Shown here in pieces: positions 13,567 to 25,886 of a stretch of DNA of 64,000 nucleotides. The notes under the pieces were generated by a model that saw only the letters and a list, made by a program, of their open reading frames with translations, made no database searches and had not been told where the DNA came from. Position 1 is the stretch's first letter. Every line of letters starts with the position of its first letter. Source of the stretch: Sapria himalayana (taxonomy: Eukaryota > Streptophyta > Magnoliopsida > Malpighiales > Rafflesiaceae); NCBI GenBank assembly GCA_029783825.1, contig JAREIK010001328.1, positions 171,765-235,764 of the forward strand, written 5' to 3'. Made by a program: the position numbers and the translations under genes.

Positions 13567-15935
13567 AAGTTTAGCATGTCAAATTAAATTAAACTGATTA
13601 TACTCGATTGAACCAGTTTGAACTAATCTACCAACTTCTAGAAAACTCAATAATATTCACACATGTAATTGAAAATAATTGAGCAAGAGTTTCTCAATTC
13701 ACTTTGAAATGTTCTCATGATATGTGTCATTGTGTGCTAGGAACCCCAAATCACTTTTATTTATAGGCATGATTCCAAGTTTTATAATTTTTGATGCAAC
13801 ATTTAGTAAGCCAACACATAGCTTTCACATGTCAAGTCAATCATTGGCAGGTATACACATCATCATATAATAAGCACACTTTCAAGCACTTGGCATTAAT
13901 GCACGAGAACACATAGTAAGCTCATAATTAAATACTTATCACTCATGTAAGCCAAGATATGGAAATAATACATACTAGCACATGATATTCATGCAAGTAA
14001 GCATGTGATAAGCTTGTAAGTCAACATATGATATAAAAATAATTATTCTTATTAATTTTTTCATAGACTTTATTATAATTTTTTTACATGATTAATTTAT
14101 ATTCTTATAATTGCACTTATCTTTAACAAAGATTATCATGGTGTGTGTGTGTGTGTGTAAAAATTTATATTTATCATGTATTTAACATTTTGTAAATTAA
14201 ATTTATCTCAAAATCATCTCAAACATAATAACTTCATATTTATGTTTCTTGAAATAAAACACTTATACTTCTAATAATTTCAATATTCCTTCAATAGATA
14301 TCTCATACTGTGTGATTCCTTGTGATCTCTCTTGTGTTAGTGATGAGTGGACTTGTTGAATCAAGTTTAGTAATATTAAAATAATGATTTCATACTGATA
14401 TAATAAGATCAACATATAGCAATGTGTCATGGACACTCAAGCTAAGATAGTAAAAAATATATGAACCAAACTTTTTTGTACATAATTACTATCAAGAATA
14501 ATATTTTTAAAAACAAATAGCATGGTAATAAAAATCCGAACCAACAACATGGTAGACTAATCATCAAAAGATGATGAATACTCTAACACTAAAAATATGA
14601 GTCTGATCCTCGTAGATGTTGGATAAATTTTCCATGGTGCTATCATTTATCATGTTGTTCAGATGGTGGGACGTGAGTTTTACCTATTCTAATCATGAAG
14701 CCTCATAGCTTATATATGAGCCAAATAATAATTTTGGGTTGAGTTTGGGAGAAGGGTAGGTAGAATAAAAGAGTATAATATTTTAAATCTATAACATTTT
14801 TGCTTTAGATAGAGGATATAAAACTATTAAAAATATTTAGAAATTTTTAATGTTTATAATCCCCACAATGTCATGCAACACAATAAATTTTTTTCTACCA
14901 AAAAATGTTTTAACTTCAATTTATGATTTTATCTATAACAATGTAGTGTATTATTACTCTAACAATTCAACTTCTACCAAATTTATAGTAACTATAATAT
15001 ATAGCATTAACAATTGTGGATTATTAAGAGTTTGGGTATCTATGTAACGTTGATGAATTTTATGTCATACAAGAGTATTCTTCTTACAACAACATTCATT
15101 AGAATGCCCTTTATCCTGCCGTGTTAATAACATCATCTTTTAACACACGGTAAATTTTCTGTGCTGCAATATGTTTATTTTAAATAATTTTAAAAAATAA
15201 TAAATAGTATTAGTATTTGTTAGTTGAATGTTTTAGTTATTAAGAGAGTATCATAACTATTAGTTGTAACCTACAAGCTTGAATCTATGTTTCATGTTTC
15301 ATAAAATTTGTGGCAGCTGTATCTTGTAATAAATAGTAATAAAGAATATAAGAAAATATTAGAAGTATTATGGAAATGTATGTATCATTAATGAAACATT
15401 ATTTTATAGTAATAGTGAATATATGTGAGTACTCTTTTATGTGAGTACTCTTTTATATTTTAATATGATATAAACATATTTACTAATTATTTTTTAGTCA
15501 AGAATTATTAAATATCATTTCATATCTTAATAAAATAAATATAAAATAATATAATTTCAAGAACATGAATACAATATAATAAAAAAATAGTAACATATCA
15601 TAAAAATACAGCAAAATGAATTATAAAGAACATTAATAAGTTGTAAATAAAAATATAAATTTCAAAACTATTGAGAATTATATTATAATATTATATTTTA
15701 TTATCTCGAGATACTAGGATGAGATTATTCATATAGATTAAGAGTATTTATAGTTTCTTTTTGTGTTTATAAGTGAATTTTTATTTTATTTAATAAATGA
15801 TAATGTCATTTTATATTTTTTATTCATAATATTATATTATCGTGAGATTTTATTTATTGTATTCATTTGTTTTATTTTTTATGGGAATACTCGATATGTA
15901 AAGTTTCATCAATCATTTTTATTCATTATGTAAAG
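13567..15935 (+). other. Unrecognised CACTA interior
   Basis: About 2.4 kb with no recognisable coding region. It includes a short (GT)n run at 14140-14158. The 13640-14040 part has a more complex composition (TTTATTTATAGGCATG and similar), which could be a decayed captured or LTR-derived fragment, but nothing in it identifies a family. The short open frame at 14850-15047 shows no similarity I recognise. Confidence 0.5.
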
Positions 15936-16199
15936 ATATGAGTTTTAGTTATATATTATTATTATTGAGTAGTATTTTTTTATATCATTTTTTTTCATTT
16001 TCATGCATATATCTTCATATTTTTCCTATATATATATGGACATGTAGATATATGGAAGAAATTTATGATGCTTTAGCAAAACATCTCTTCGCAATAGAAG
16101 TAGTAGTAAATGGCCATTCAAAGTAACTTCCTGCTCATGTGGAAAATTGTAGAAATATAGTATTTCTTCTCTCTCTCTCTCTCTAAACATCATTGCTGG

Positions 16200-16312
16200 A
16201 CATATTTTAGATATTTATTGAAGTTATATGTCTATATATAAATATATGTATAACTATATAACACTCTACATAATTAAATATAGCTATATTTGTAAGTATG
16301 TATATGTATGTG

Positions 16313-16347
<35 letters not shown>

Positions 16348-17000
16348 AAATCTATATATTTATTTAAAACTTTACATATTTATGTATAACTATTTGTATG
16401 AATATATCTATATATAACTATATGCTTAACTATGTAAAAATATTTATAGTTATATATACTATATGTATAATAACATATAACTATAAATAATTGTATCTTA
16501 TTATAAAGTATTACTATAAAAGTTTAAACATAACTATATTTAAATATATTAGTATAAAAATGTATTTTAGTATATCCATACCTATCCATAACTATATGTA
16601 TAAATATATGAAATTATATGAACAAATATATATACATACATGAATAAGTATAAGTTTAACTATATGTGTAACTATATCTATAACTACATGCAACAATATA
16701 TATAATTATATCTATAAAAACATACAACACAATGTTTAACTATATGTGTATAACTATATATAAATATTCTTATAATTATAAATAACTCTATATAAATAAA
16801 TATTACTTTATTTTTAATTATGTATACATATATGTGTGTGTATATATATACATCTATATAATTGTTTATAACTTTGTATACATTTATTTATATTTACTTA
16901 TAACTACTTGCATGCATATATCTATATATAATTATATGTTTAACTATATGTAACTATTTATAACTAGATTTACTATATGTATCTTAACATATAATTATAT
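16200..17000 (+). repeat. TATA/TAACTATAT-rich low-complexity block (copy 1)
   Basis: About 800 bp of TAACTATATGTATAA-type sequence with a (TA)n(TG)n run at 16314-16348. The same block lies at 20051-20851 (copy 2), and a diverged inverted version at about 55000-55440. There is no coding content. Confidence 0.85.
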
Positions 17001-17261
17001 ATGGGATAATATTAATTTGTTGAACTAATTTGAAATTAAATGGCATAATATATAATATAAATGATATGTAAGCACGTAGAATGAGAGTGTCCGTTGATCA
17101 GGCTCATATATGGTATAGTACAAATAAGGGTCGTACTCTTACCTAATTCCTGCCCTTGGGCCTCAGGCTCAATTATGAACTTATGTATGACAAAAGATGT
17201 AAGATTTAATAGGTTTAAACAGAAGAAATTTTATTTTTTTATATAATTTTTCATTCTAACA

Positions 17262-17672
17262 TTGCACTCTCTATGTGTCTCTCTCTCTCTCCGTCTCGAA
17301 TTCTTCCTGTCACTCTATTCCTCTTTTTCTTTGTGTCACACAGTCTCTCTTGTTATTTTCTTTCTCGCTCTCCATTCTTGCTTGTTCTCTCTCTCTCTCT
17401 CCCTCTCTCTCCATATCTCCTTTATCTCTCTCCCTCTCTCTACCTCGCTCCCTCTTTCTCTCTCCCCCTCTATAACCCTCTCTCTCTCTTCCTCTCTCTC
17501 TCTATCTCTCTCTTTCCCTCTCTCTCCCTTTCACCAGTTCTCTCCCCCTCTTTCTCTCTCCTTCTCTCTCTCCTTCTCTTTCTCTCTCTCCCCCCATCGT
17601 CTCCCCATTTTTCTGTCCCTCTCTCTCTCCCCACCTTATCTCTCTCTCTCTCTCTTCCTCTCCTCCTTCAAA
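17262..17672 (+). repeat. Polypyrimidine (CT)n-rich tract, copy 1
   Basis: About 400 bp of CTCTCT, CCCTCT and TTTCTC with almost no purines. All frames on this strand are open and encode Leu/Ser/Pro-rich nonsense. It is not a gene. Confidence 0.93.
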
Positions 17673-18149
17673 CATTAAATGTCTTTTTTTGCTTTCTTTT
17701 CTTGTGCATTATCATACTTTGCACCCTTTATCTAGTATAACTGTGATATCTTTTAATCTTAATCGTGCTAAAAATTACTTTATTTATTAATGTAGATTTT
17801 GCAATCGCATTGCCTCAATTTTCATGATATTTAAATTTTAAATATTCAACAGTAAGTAATTTTATTTAATTATTTGTATATTTTAAAGTAATAGAATGTT
17901 TTATTTATAATAATGATTGGGCATTATTTTTTGTAAATAAAATAGGGAAAAATGAGCTCAGATCGTTAGTGGATGTACAGAAGAGTTATTAATGGATTTT
18001 TTAATAAATATTTTTTTGTGGTAGTCGTGCAAGAAATTATTTCTTGGGCATTATTTCCTACAAAACAAAAATAAAGAAAAATGATACCTCCAAAAAAATA
18101 TCATTCTATTTAGCTACACATAGACAAAAATTAAAAATAGTTCATAAAT

Positions 18150-19465
18150 AATTCTGATACAAAAACATCCTTATTATTAGTTGGTGCATTTGTGCTAGCC
18201 TCTCCTCTATGGTTTTGAATCTAGATCTCAAAATGCTATCTGTCATGTCAAATCCGCTAACTAAGATTCCATATAGGACATCAACAGTTGCATTAAATTC
18301 TTAATTTATTTCATCTCATTATTTATTTCTTTCATCTCATCATTCATTTTTTTAATTTCTTGCATTTCTTTCTTCAAATGATAAATCTGCTCATCCGTCT
18401 CTTCTTTCATAACCTACATAAGTACTACATTTTTTTATTTCTTTCTTCAAATGATGAATTTATGGTGCAATAGTAAATGTATAAATAGATATGCATATTG
18501 ATGATAAGACTTTCGTAATTGTTAAATATAATTATATTTTTTATCTATGCATATTTCTCTCTGCTGCTGCCACTCCTGATGTGGTTGCTGTAGTACTTAT
18601 GTAGGTTATGGAGTAGATGTTGTAGCTAGAGTATTTTCGAACAATCTAAGGTAGATCATCAGGGTTGAACTATAGTCCTCCCTCCTAAAAATTTGTTGTA
18701 AGCCAATCAATACGGATACTCAACTCATCCCTATCATCCTCATAATCGATCATGCATCACTCGGTATCGACCAATTGAAAATATATCGAATTTTGTATCT
18801 AGTCCTAAAATTTCTCCATCTTCAAGAACAAATTCAAAACTAGTCCTGAAAATTCAGCATCATATTCTGGTTGTCTATGTGAGTAGAATGATGATGTCGA
18901 CGAACCGACGCCATAGAAGGGTATCTTCTCCTTGCTATCAACCACTGCATACCAAATCTGATTCGCATCAATTGGTGGAGCTGATGAATGAGAACTACCT
19001 ATTGCACCATCACTTGAACCTGAAGTAGACTAGGAATATGCTTGAGTCGCAGCAGCTAACAATTCGTCATATCCCGCCTAAAAAAATATACGAAAAGTAT
19101 TTTAATTTATATTCAAACAAAAAAAAAATTAATTTTTTTTATTTAAACTTACATTTACTGCACAAGATTCTGATCAACGAAAGTCTTATCATCATAAACC
19201 TTCGTGTGCATGTATCTGAATAAGCAAGGAGCACTAGGCTTCTTACCCTCCTTGGTGTCTATAATTACACACAATACATACAAAACAAAAATAAAGAAAA
19301 ATAAAGAAATTATTTTTCTTTATACTTAAAGAAAAATAATTATAAATTTTACATGTAGTCAATCAATTTTACTTGGATGAACTTTCATCATAAACTTTCA
19401 TCATAAACCTTCGTGTGCATGTATCTGAATAAGCAAGGAGCACTAGGCTTCTTACCCTCCTTGTA
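18150..19465 (-). pseudogene. Transposase_24 (En/Spm TnpA-like) relic, copy 1
   Basis: Read on the - strand, this shows the pieces of a plant Transposase_24 protein in order. First is KEGKKPSAPCLFRYMHTKVY followed by DDKTFVDQN (about 19253 down to 19160), the characteristic 'HTK..DG.TFVDQ' segment. Next is AGYDELLAAATQAYS and DANQIWYAVVDSKEKIPFYG then VGSS (about 19080-18900), the 'G..N.WY.VVGG....YGLGS' segment. Last is a charged coiled-coil stretch MKEETDEQIYHLKKEMQEI (about 18420) and ERLAQMHQLIIRM (about 18180). Stops and frame breaks lie between them. The exon coding the HTK segment occurs twice (19194-19253 and 19405-19465). Proteins of this family bind CACTA subterminal repeats. The orientation opposes Tnp2 in the same element, whereas the relic at 38500-39035 is on the + strand. 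Confidence 0.8.
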
Positions 19466-19513
19466 GTCTTATCATCATAAACTTTCATCAATTTTACATG
19501 TAGTCAATCAAGA

Positions 19514-19785
19514 TTGATGGATGAAGAAAAAAATAAGTGTCCATGTAATCATCGCAAGTGTCAGAATATCCCTTTTCGTGATGCAAACACTATAATATAT
19601 CATTTGGCTAAATATGGCTATGTGCCAAATTATTTAGTTTGGATTTATCATGGAGAAAGTACAATGGCTCTGAATATTGACCAAAATGAAAGTATTGAAT
19701 CATTTTCTTGTGGTGAAGAATCATCAAACACATACCATAGAATGATCATGGAAGCTGTTGGTGCTGACTTCAATATGGATTACTT
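19514..19785 (+). pseudogene. Tnp2 N-terminal fragment cut by the tandem duplication
   Basis: This encodes the Cys/His-rich 'transposase-associated' region that precedes Tnp2 in plant CACTA transposases (KCPCNHRKCQN, then IIYHLAKYGYVPNY, then WIYHGES). It is the same sequence as 23366-23637. The frame runs on past 19785 into non-Tnp2 sequence from the start of duplication copy 2 and stops at 19978, giving a chimeric 154-codon open frame. The tail after residue 91 is not homologous to anything in Tnp2 and is a by-product of the rearrangement. Confidence 0.85.
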
Positions 19786-20050
19786 CAATATGAGTTTTAG
19801 TTATATATTATTATTATTGAGTAGTATTTTTTTATATCATTTTTTTTCATTTTCATGCATATATCTTCATATTTTTCCTATATATATATGGACATGTAGA
19901 TATATGGAAGAAATTTATGATGCTTTAGCAAAACATCTCTTCGCAATAGAAGTAGTAGTAAATGGCCATTCAAAGTAACTTCCTGCTCATGTGGAAAATT
20001 GTAGAAATATAGTATTTCTTCTCTCTCTCTCTCTCTAAACATCATTGCTG

Positions 20051-20164
20051 GACATATTTTAGATATTTATTGAAGTTATATGTCTATATATAAATATATG
20101 TATAACTATATAACACTCTACATAATTAAATATAGCTATATTTGTAAGTATGTATATGTATGTG

Positions 20165-20199
<35 letters not shown>

Positions 20200-20851
20200 A
20201 AATCTATATATTTATTTAAAACTTTACATATTTATGTATAACTATTTGTATGAATATATCTATATATAACTATATGCTTAACTATGTAAAAATATTTATA
20301 GTTATATATACTATATGTATAATAACATATAACTATAAATAATTGTATCTTATTATAAAGTATTACTATAAAAGTTTAAACATAACTATATTTAAATATA
20401 TTAGTATAAAAATGTATTTTAGTATATCCATACCTATCCATAACTATATGTATAAATATATGAAATTATATGAACAAATATATATACATACATGAATAAG
20501 TATAAGTTTAACTATATGTGTAACTATATCTATAACTACATGCAACAATATATATAATTATATCTATAAAAACATACAACACAATGTTTAACTATATGTG
20601 TATAACTATATATAAATATTCTTATAATTATAAATAACTCTATATAAATAAATATTACTTTATTTTTAATTATGTATACATATATGTGTGTGTATATATA
20701 TACATCTATATAATTGTTTATAACTTTGTATACATTTATTTATATTTACTTATAACTACTTGCATGCATATATCTATATATAATTATATGTTTAACTATA
20801 TGTAACTATTTATAACTAGATTTACTATATGTATCTTAACATATAATTATA
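20051..20851 (+). repeat. TATA/TAACTATAT-rich low-complexity block (copy 2)
   Basis: Duplicate of 16200-17000, effectively identical including the (TA)n(TG)n run. Confidence 0.85.
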
Positions 20852-21112
20852 TATGGGATAATATTAATTTGTTGAACTAATTTGAAATTAAATGGCATAA
20901 TATATAATATAAATGATATGTAAGCACGTAGAATGAGAGTGTCCGTTGATCAGGCTCATATATGGTATAGTACAAATAAGGGTCGTACTCTTACCTAATT
21001 CCTGCCCTTGGGCCTCAGGCTCAATTATGAACTTATGTATGACAAAAGATGTAAGATTTAATAGGTTTAAACAGAAGAAATTTTATTTTTTATATAATTT
21101 TTCATTCTAACA

Positions 21113-21523
21113 TTGCACTCTCTATGTGTCTCTCTCTCTCTCCGTCTCGAATTCTTCCTGTCACTCTATTCCTCTTTTTCTTTGTGTCACACAGTCTCTC
21201 TTGTTATTTTCTTTCTCGCTCTCCATTCTTGCTTGTTCTCTCTCTCTCTCTCCCTCTCTCTCCATATCTCCTTTATCTCTCTCCCTCTCTCTACCTCGCT
21301 CCCTCTTTCTCTCTCCCCCTCTATAACCCTCTCTCTCTCTTCCTCTCTCTCTCTATCTCTCTCTTTCCCTCTCTCTCCCTTTCACCAGTTCTCTCCCCCT
21401 CTTTCTCTCTCCTTCTCTCTCTCCTTCTCTTTCTCTCTCTCCCCCCATCGTCTCCCCATTTTTCTGCCCCTCTCTCTCTCCCCACCTTATCTCTCTCTCT
21501 CTCTCTTCCTCTCCTCCTTCAAA
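21113..21523 (+). repeat. Polypyrimidine (CT)n-rich tract, copy 2
   Basis: Duplicate of 17262-17672 with a single base change noted (C at 21467). It is not coding. Confidence 0.93.
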
Positions 21524-22000
21524 CATTAAATGTCTTTTTTTGCTTTCTTTTCTTGTGCATTATCATACTTTGCACCCTTTATCTAGTATAACTGTGATAT
21601 CTTTTAATCTTAATCGTGCTAAAAATTACTTTATTTATTAATGTAGATTTTGCAATCGCATTGCCTCAATTTTCATGATATTTAAATTTTAAATATTCAA
21701 CAGTAAGTAATTTTATTTAATTATTTGTATATTTTAAAGTAATAGAATGTTTTATTTATAATAATGATTGGGCATTATTTTTTGTAAATAAAATAGGGAA
21801 AAATGAGCTCAGATCGTTAGTGGATGTACAGAAGAGTTATTAATGGATTTTTTAATAAATATTTTTTTGTGGTAGTCGTGCAAGAAATTATTTCTTGGGC
21901 ATTATTTCCTACAAAACAAAAATAAAGAAAAATGATACCTCCAAAAAAATATCATTCTATTTAGCTACACATAGACAAAAATTAAAAATAGTTCATAAAT

Positions 22001-23317
22001 AATTCTGATACAAAAACATCCTTATTATTAGTTGGTGCATTTGTGCTAGCCTCTCCTCTATGGTTTTGAATCTAGATCTCAAAATGCTATCTGTCATGTC
22101 AAATCCGCTAACTAAGATTCCATATAGGACATCAACAGTTGCATTAAATTCTTAATTTATTTCATCTCATTATTTATTTCTTTCATCTCATCATTCATTT
22201 TTTTAATTTCTTGCATTTCTTTCTTCAAATGATAAATCTGCTCATCCGTCTCTTCTTTCATAACCTACATAAGTACTACATTTTTTTATTTCTTTCTTCA
22301 AATGATGAATTTATGGTGCAATAGTAAATGTATAAATAGATATGCATATTGATGATAAGACTTTCGTAATTGTTAAATATAATTATATTTTTTATCTATG
22401 CATATTTCTCTCTGCTGCTGCCACTCCTGATGTGGTTGCTGTAGTACTTATGTAGGTTATGGAGTAGATGTTGTAGCTAGAGTATTTTCGAACAATCTAA
22501 GGTAGATCATCAGGGTTGAACTATAGTCCTCCCTCCTAAAAATTTGTTGTAAGCCAATCAATACGGATACTCAACTCATCCCTATCATCCTCATAATCGA
22601 TCATGCATCACTCGGTATCGACCAATTGAAAATATATCGAATTTTGTATCTAGTCCTAAAATTTCTCCATCTTCAAGAACAAATTCAAAACTAGTCCTGA
22701 AAATTCAGCATCATATTCTGGTTGTCTATGTGAGTAGAATGATGATGTCGACGAACCGACGCCATAGAAGGGTATCTTCTCCTTGCTATCAACCACTGCA
22801 TACCAAATCTGATTCGCATCAATTGGTGGAGCTGATGAATGAGAACTACCTATTGCACCATCACTTGAACCTGAAGTAGACTAGGAATATGCTTGAGTCG
22901 CAGCAGCTAACAATTCGTCATATCCCGCCTAAAAAAATATACGAAAAGTATTTTAATTTATATTCAAACAAAAAAAAAATTAATTTTTTTTATTTAAACT
23001 TACATTTACTGCACAAGATTCTGATCAACGAAAGTCTTATCATCATAAACCTTCGTGTGCATGTATCTGAATAAGCAAGGAGCACTAGGCTTCTTACCCT
23101 CCTTGGTGTCTATAATTACACACAATACATACAAAACAAAAATAAAGAAAAATAAAGAAATTATTTTTCTTTATACTTAAAGAAAAATAATTATAAATTT
23201 TACATGTAGTCAATCAATTTTACTTGGATGAACTTTCATCATAGTCTTATCATCATAAACCTTCGTGTGCATGTATCTGAATAAGCAAGGAGCACTAGGC
23301 TTCTTACCCTCCTTGTA
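22001..23317 (-). pseudogene. Transposase_24 (En/Spm TnpA-like) relic, copy 2
   Basis: This duplicate of the relic at 18150-19465 was carried by the 3.85-kb tandem duplication. The same ordered motifs are visible on the - strand (HTK..DDKTFVDQ near 23040, IWYAVV...FYGVGSS near 22760, coiled coil near 22270), with the same stops. The HTK exon is again doubled at 23045-23105 and 23256-23317. It cannot make an intact protein. Confidence 0.8.
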
Positions 23318-23365
23318 GTCTTATCATCATAAACTTTCATCAATTTTACATGTAGTCAATCAAGA

Positions 23366-25183
23366 TTGATGGATGAAGAAAAAAATAAGTGTCCATGTAA
23401 TCATCGCAAGTGTCAGAATATCCCTTTTCGTGATGCAAACACTATAATATATCATTTGGCTAAATATGGCTATGTGCCAAATTATTTAGTTTGGATTTAT
23501 CATGGAGAAAGTACAATGGCTCTGAATATTGACCAAAATGAAAGTATTGAATCATTTTCTTGTGGTGAAGAATCATCAAACACATACCATAGAATGATCA
23601 TGGAAGCTGTTGGTGCTGACTTCAATATGGATTACTTGGATGAACCACCTAATCTTGAAGCTCATAAATTTAATGAAATACTTAAAGTTGTAGATAGAGA
23701 GTTGTGGCCTGGTTATAAAATACATTCGCAATTGTCACTCGTGGCTCTACTAATGAGCATAAAATCAGAAAATCATATGTTTGAAAAATTATTTGATCAG
23801 GTGATAGAACTGATGAAAGAGATTTTTTCGGATAATAATTTAATCACTAACAACTTTTACACCACTAAAAAGTTACTATGGGGAATTGGTCTACCAATGG
23901 AAAAAATTGATTGTTGTTTAAATGGATGCATGTTATATTAGGGCGGTGATAGTGATTTAATTAGTTTTAAGTTTTGTGACCATTCTCATTTTAGGAAGGC
24001 AACTCTTGTTGTAGATACACTACATAAATTGAAGGTTGTCTTTAAAAAGATAGATTATTTTCCATTAATTCCTCGATTATAGAGACTATATGCATCAAAT
24101 GCTACATCAAATGATATGATGTGGCATTCCAAGCATGAGGTTGAAGAAAGGGTATTGCATCATCCATTAGATTCACCTGCTTAGAAGCATTTTAATTATA
24201 TACATCAAGATTTTGTAGCATAAAATCAAAATATGAGATTAGGTCTTTGCACTAATGAATTTCAGCCATTTGGGCTATCTGGACAACAATATTCAACATG
24301 TCCAGTGATTGTGACACCTTATAACTTGCCTCCGTGATTGTGTTTGAAGGAGTAATAAATGATTTTGTCAATATTGGTTCTAGGGCTAAAAAATCCGAAA
24401 GACATGCTCGATGTTTTCTTACAGCCTTTTATTGCATAGTTAAATCATTTATGGGATGTTGGCGTGAATACATATGATATCTCAAAGAAACAAAATTTCA
24501 TTATGCGGGCAGCCTTTATGTGGATTGTAAGTGATTTTTCTGCATATTCAATGTTGTCTGGCTAGAGTACTACAAGATGATTCGCGTGCCCATATTGCCT
24601 AACAAATTCTGATGCAATTACCCTCATATTTAGTGGTAAACAGTCATCGTTTGATAACCATCGTAAGTTTCTACCTACGAATCATCCATTTCTAAGAAAT
24701 AGAATTGTATTTCGAAAAAAAAATTTGTGATGACGGTTGCACCAGCAGTTTGTCCATAAGATGATATTATTAAAAAGATTCATATTTTGGGTCTGAAAAA
24801 GGTAACTAAAAATGATGCTACTAGAAGTAATAGACCAAAAAGAAAATTATTTGGTTGGAGGAAACGTAGTATATTTTGGGACTTGCCCTATTGGAAGTCC
24901 AATTTAATTCGTCAAAACAGAGATGTAATGCATATTAAAAAAATTTTCTTTGACAATGTTTTCAACATTGTCCTTCATGAAGTCAGAAAAACAAAAGATA
25001 CATTAAAATCAAGACAATAGCTGAATGATTACTGTTGGCATCCTGAATTGGAACTGTATGAGGAAACAGAAAAATTCCCTAAAGATTGCTACCCACTTGA
25101 TAAGAAGGCAAGATATATATTGTGTGAATGGGTTAAAAATTTAAAATTCTCTGATGGATATGTGTAAAATATGGGTAGATGCG
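23366..25183 (+). pseudogene. Tnp2 (CACTA TnpD-type transposase) relic
   Basis: The first 191 codons are open: transposase-associated Cys/His region (residues 1-60), then YLDEPPNLEAHKF and ELWPGYKIHSQLSLVALLM, typical Tnp2 N-terminal sequence. Reading continues through stops at 23939, 24080, 24182 and 24221 with clear Tnp2 landmarks: LYASNATSNDMMWHSKHEVE, RLGLCTNEFQPFG, PVIVTPYNLPP. Then come, in shifting frames, LDVFLQPFIA, MRAAFMWIVSDFSAYSMLSG, FDNHRKFLP, GWRKRSIFWDLPYWKSNLIR, VMHIKK and CEWVKNLKFSDGYV. Tnp2 is the catalytic CACTA transposase, normally 700-1000 residues. Homology stops at NMGRC-V (25183), where an hAT element is inserted, and no downstream Tnp2 sequence was found. Multiple stops and frameshifts make it non-functional. 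Confidence 0.93.
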
Positions 25184-25886
25184 TAGAGGTGTCAAATGGG
25201 CCGGGCCGGCCAGGCCCGACACGTTTTTAAACCGTGCCCGGGCCCGTGCCGTGCCCGGGCAAGGCACGCCGGCACGGTATCTTCCCGTGCTGGTTAGGTA
25301 TCATGCGGGCGGTGGGCACGCATGGGCGTGACCCAGGCCCTCCCGAAATAAAGCCCACGGGTCGGGTCTGAATGGACCCGACCCACGGTCCCGACTCCCG
25401 ACCCAATCCCAACGAAAAAAAAAAAATTTTTTCAAATTATTTTGGATTACAGCCGTTGGATTCGCCTCCAACGGCTAGGGGGCAGAATCTGACGGTCCTC
25501 GTGATTCTGCTCCCAAATTATATATTAAAAAATCAAAAAAATATAAAAAGAATATTTTTTTTTATAAAAAATTAATATCTTTAATCTATATATTCTACCC
25601 CCCTCCCTATAACATTTATGTTTTTCAAAAACATAAAACTTCTCAAAACTTTCTCTCTCTCACATAAACCGTGCATCTCTCTCTCGGGCCTCGTGATTTT
25701 TATTTCGGCTTGGATTTTCGTGAAACTCGACTTGAGTTTTGAACATCAGAGCTTCCTGCGGTGCACCTTGCACGTGACTGACCTCATTGCTTTTACCGGG
25801 TAATTTATTTTACGTTTTTATTTACTTTCTCTCCTCTAAATCTTCTCTCTCTAGAAAAACTTAGGAAAAAATAAAAAACATAAAAA

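Larger units (their letters stand above)
15936..19785 (+). repeat. 3.85-kb tandem duplication, copy 1
   Basis: From ATATGAGTTTTAG at 15936 to GATTACTT ending at 19785, this segment matches 19788-23637 at an offset of 3851-3852 bp. Differences I found are a 7-versus-6 T run near 17234, T/C at 17616/21467, and a short block near 19391-19404. The copy ends in the middle of the Tnp2 N-terminal region, so the duplication joins Tnp2 sequence to the AT-rich start of copy 2. Confidence 0.95.
19788..23637 (+). repeat. 3.85-kb tandem duplication, copy 2
   Basis: Head-to-tail second copy of 15936-19785. At its right end the Tnp2 relic continues uninterrupted (GATTACTTGGATGAACC), so this copy keeps the ancestral junction. 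The duplication joint at 19765-19792 contains ACTTCAATATG twice, a microhomology that could have mediated it. Confidence 0.95.

Noticed and set aside
13567..14140. Possible LTR retrotransposon fragment
   Set aside because: No TG...CA boundaries, primer-binding site or polypurine tract, and no pol motifs nearby, so it is left as unrecognised.
17262..17740. Overlapping Leu/Ser/Pro open frames resembling secreted low-complexity proteins
   Set aside because: They come from a polypyrimidine tract that is open in three frames at once; the duplicate at 21113 behaves identically.
25227..25412. Gly/Pro/Arg-rich open frame on the - strand
   Set aside because: It lies in the GC-rich, self-complementary subterminal region of the hAT element and has no protein similarity.
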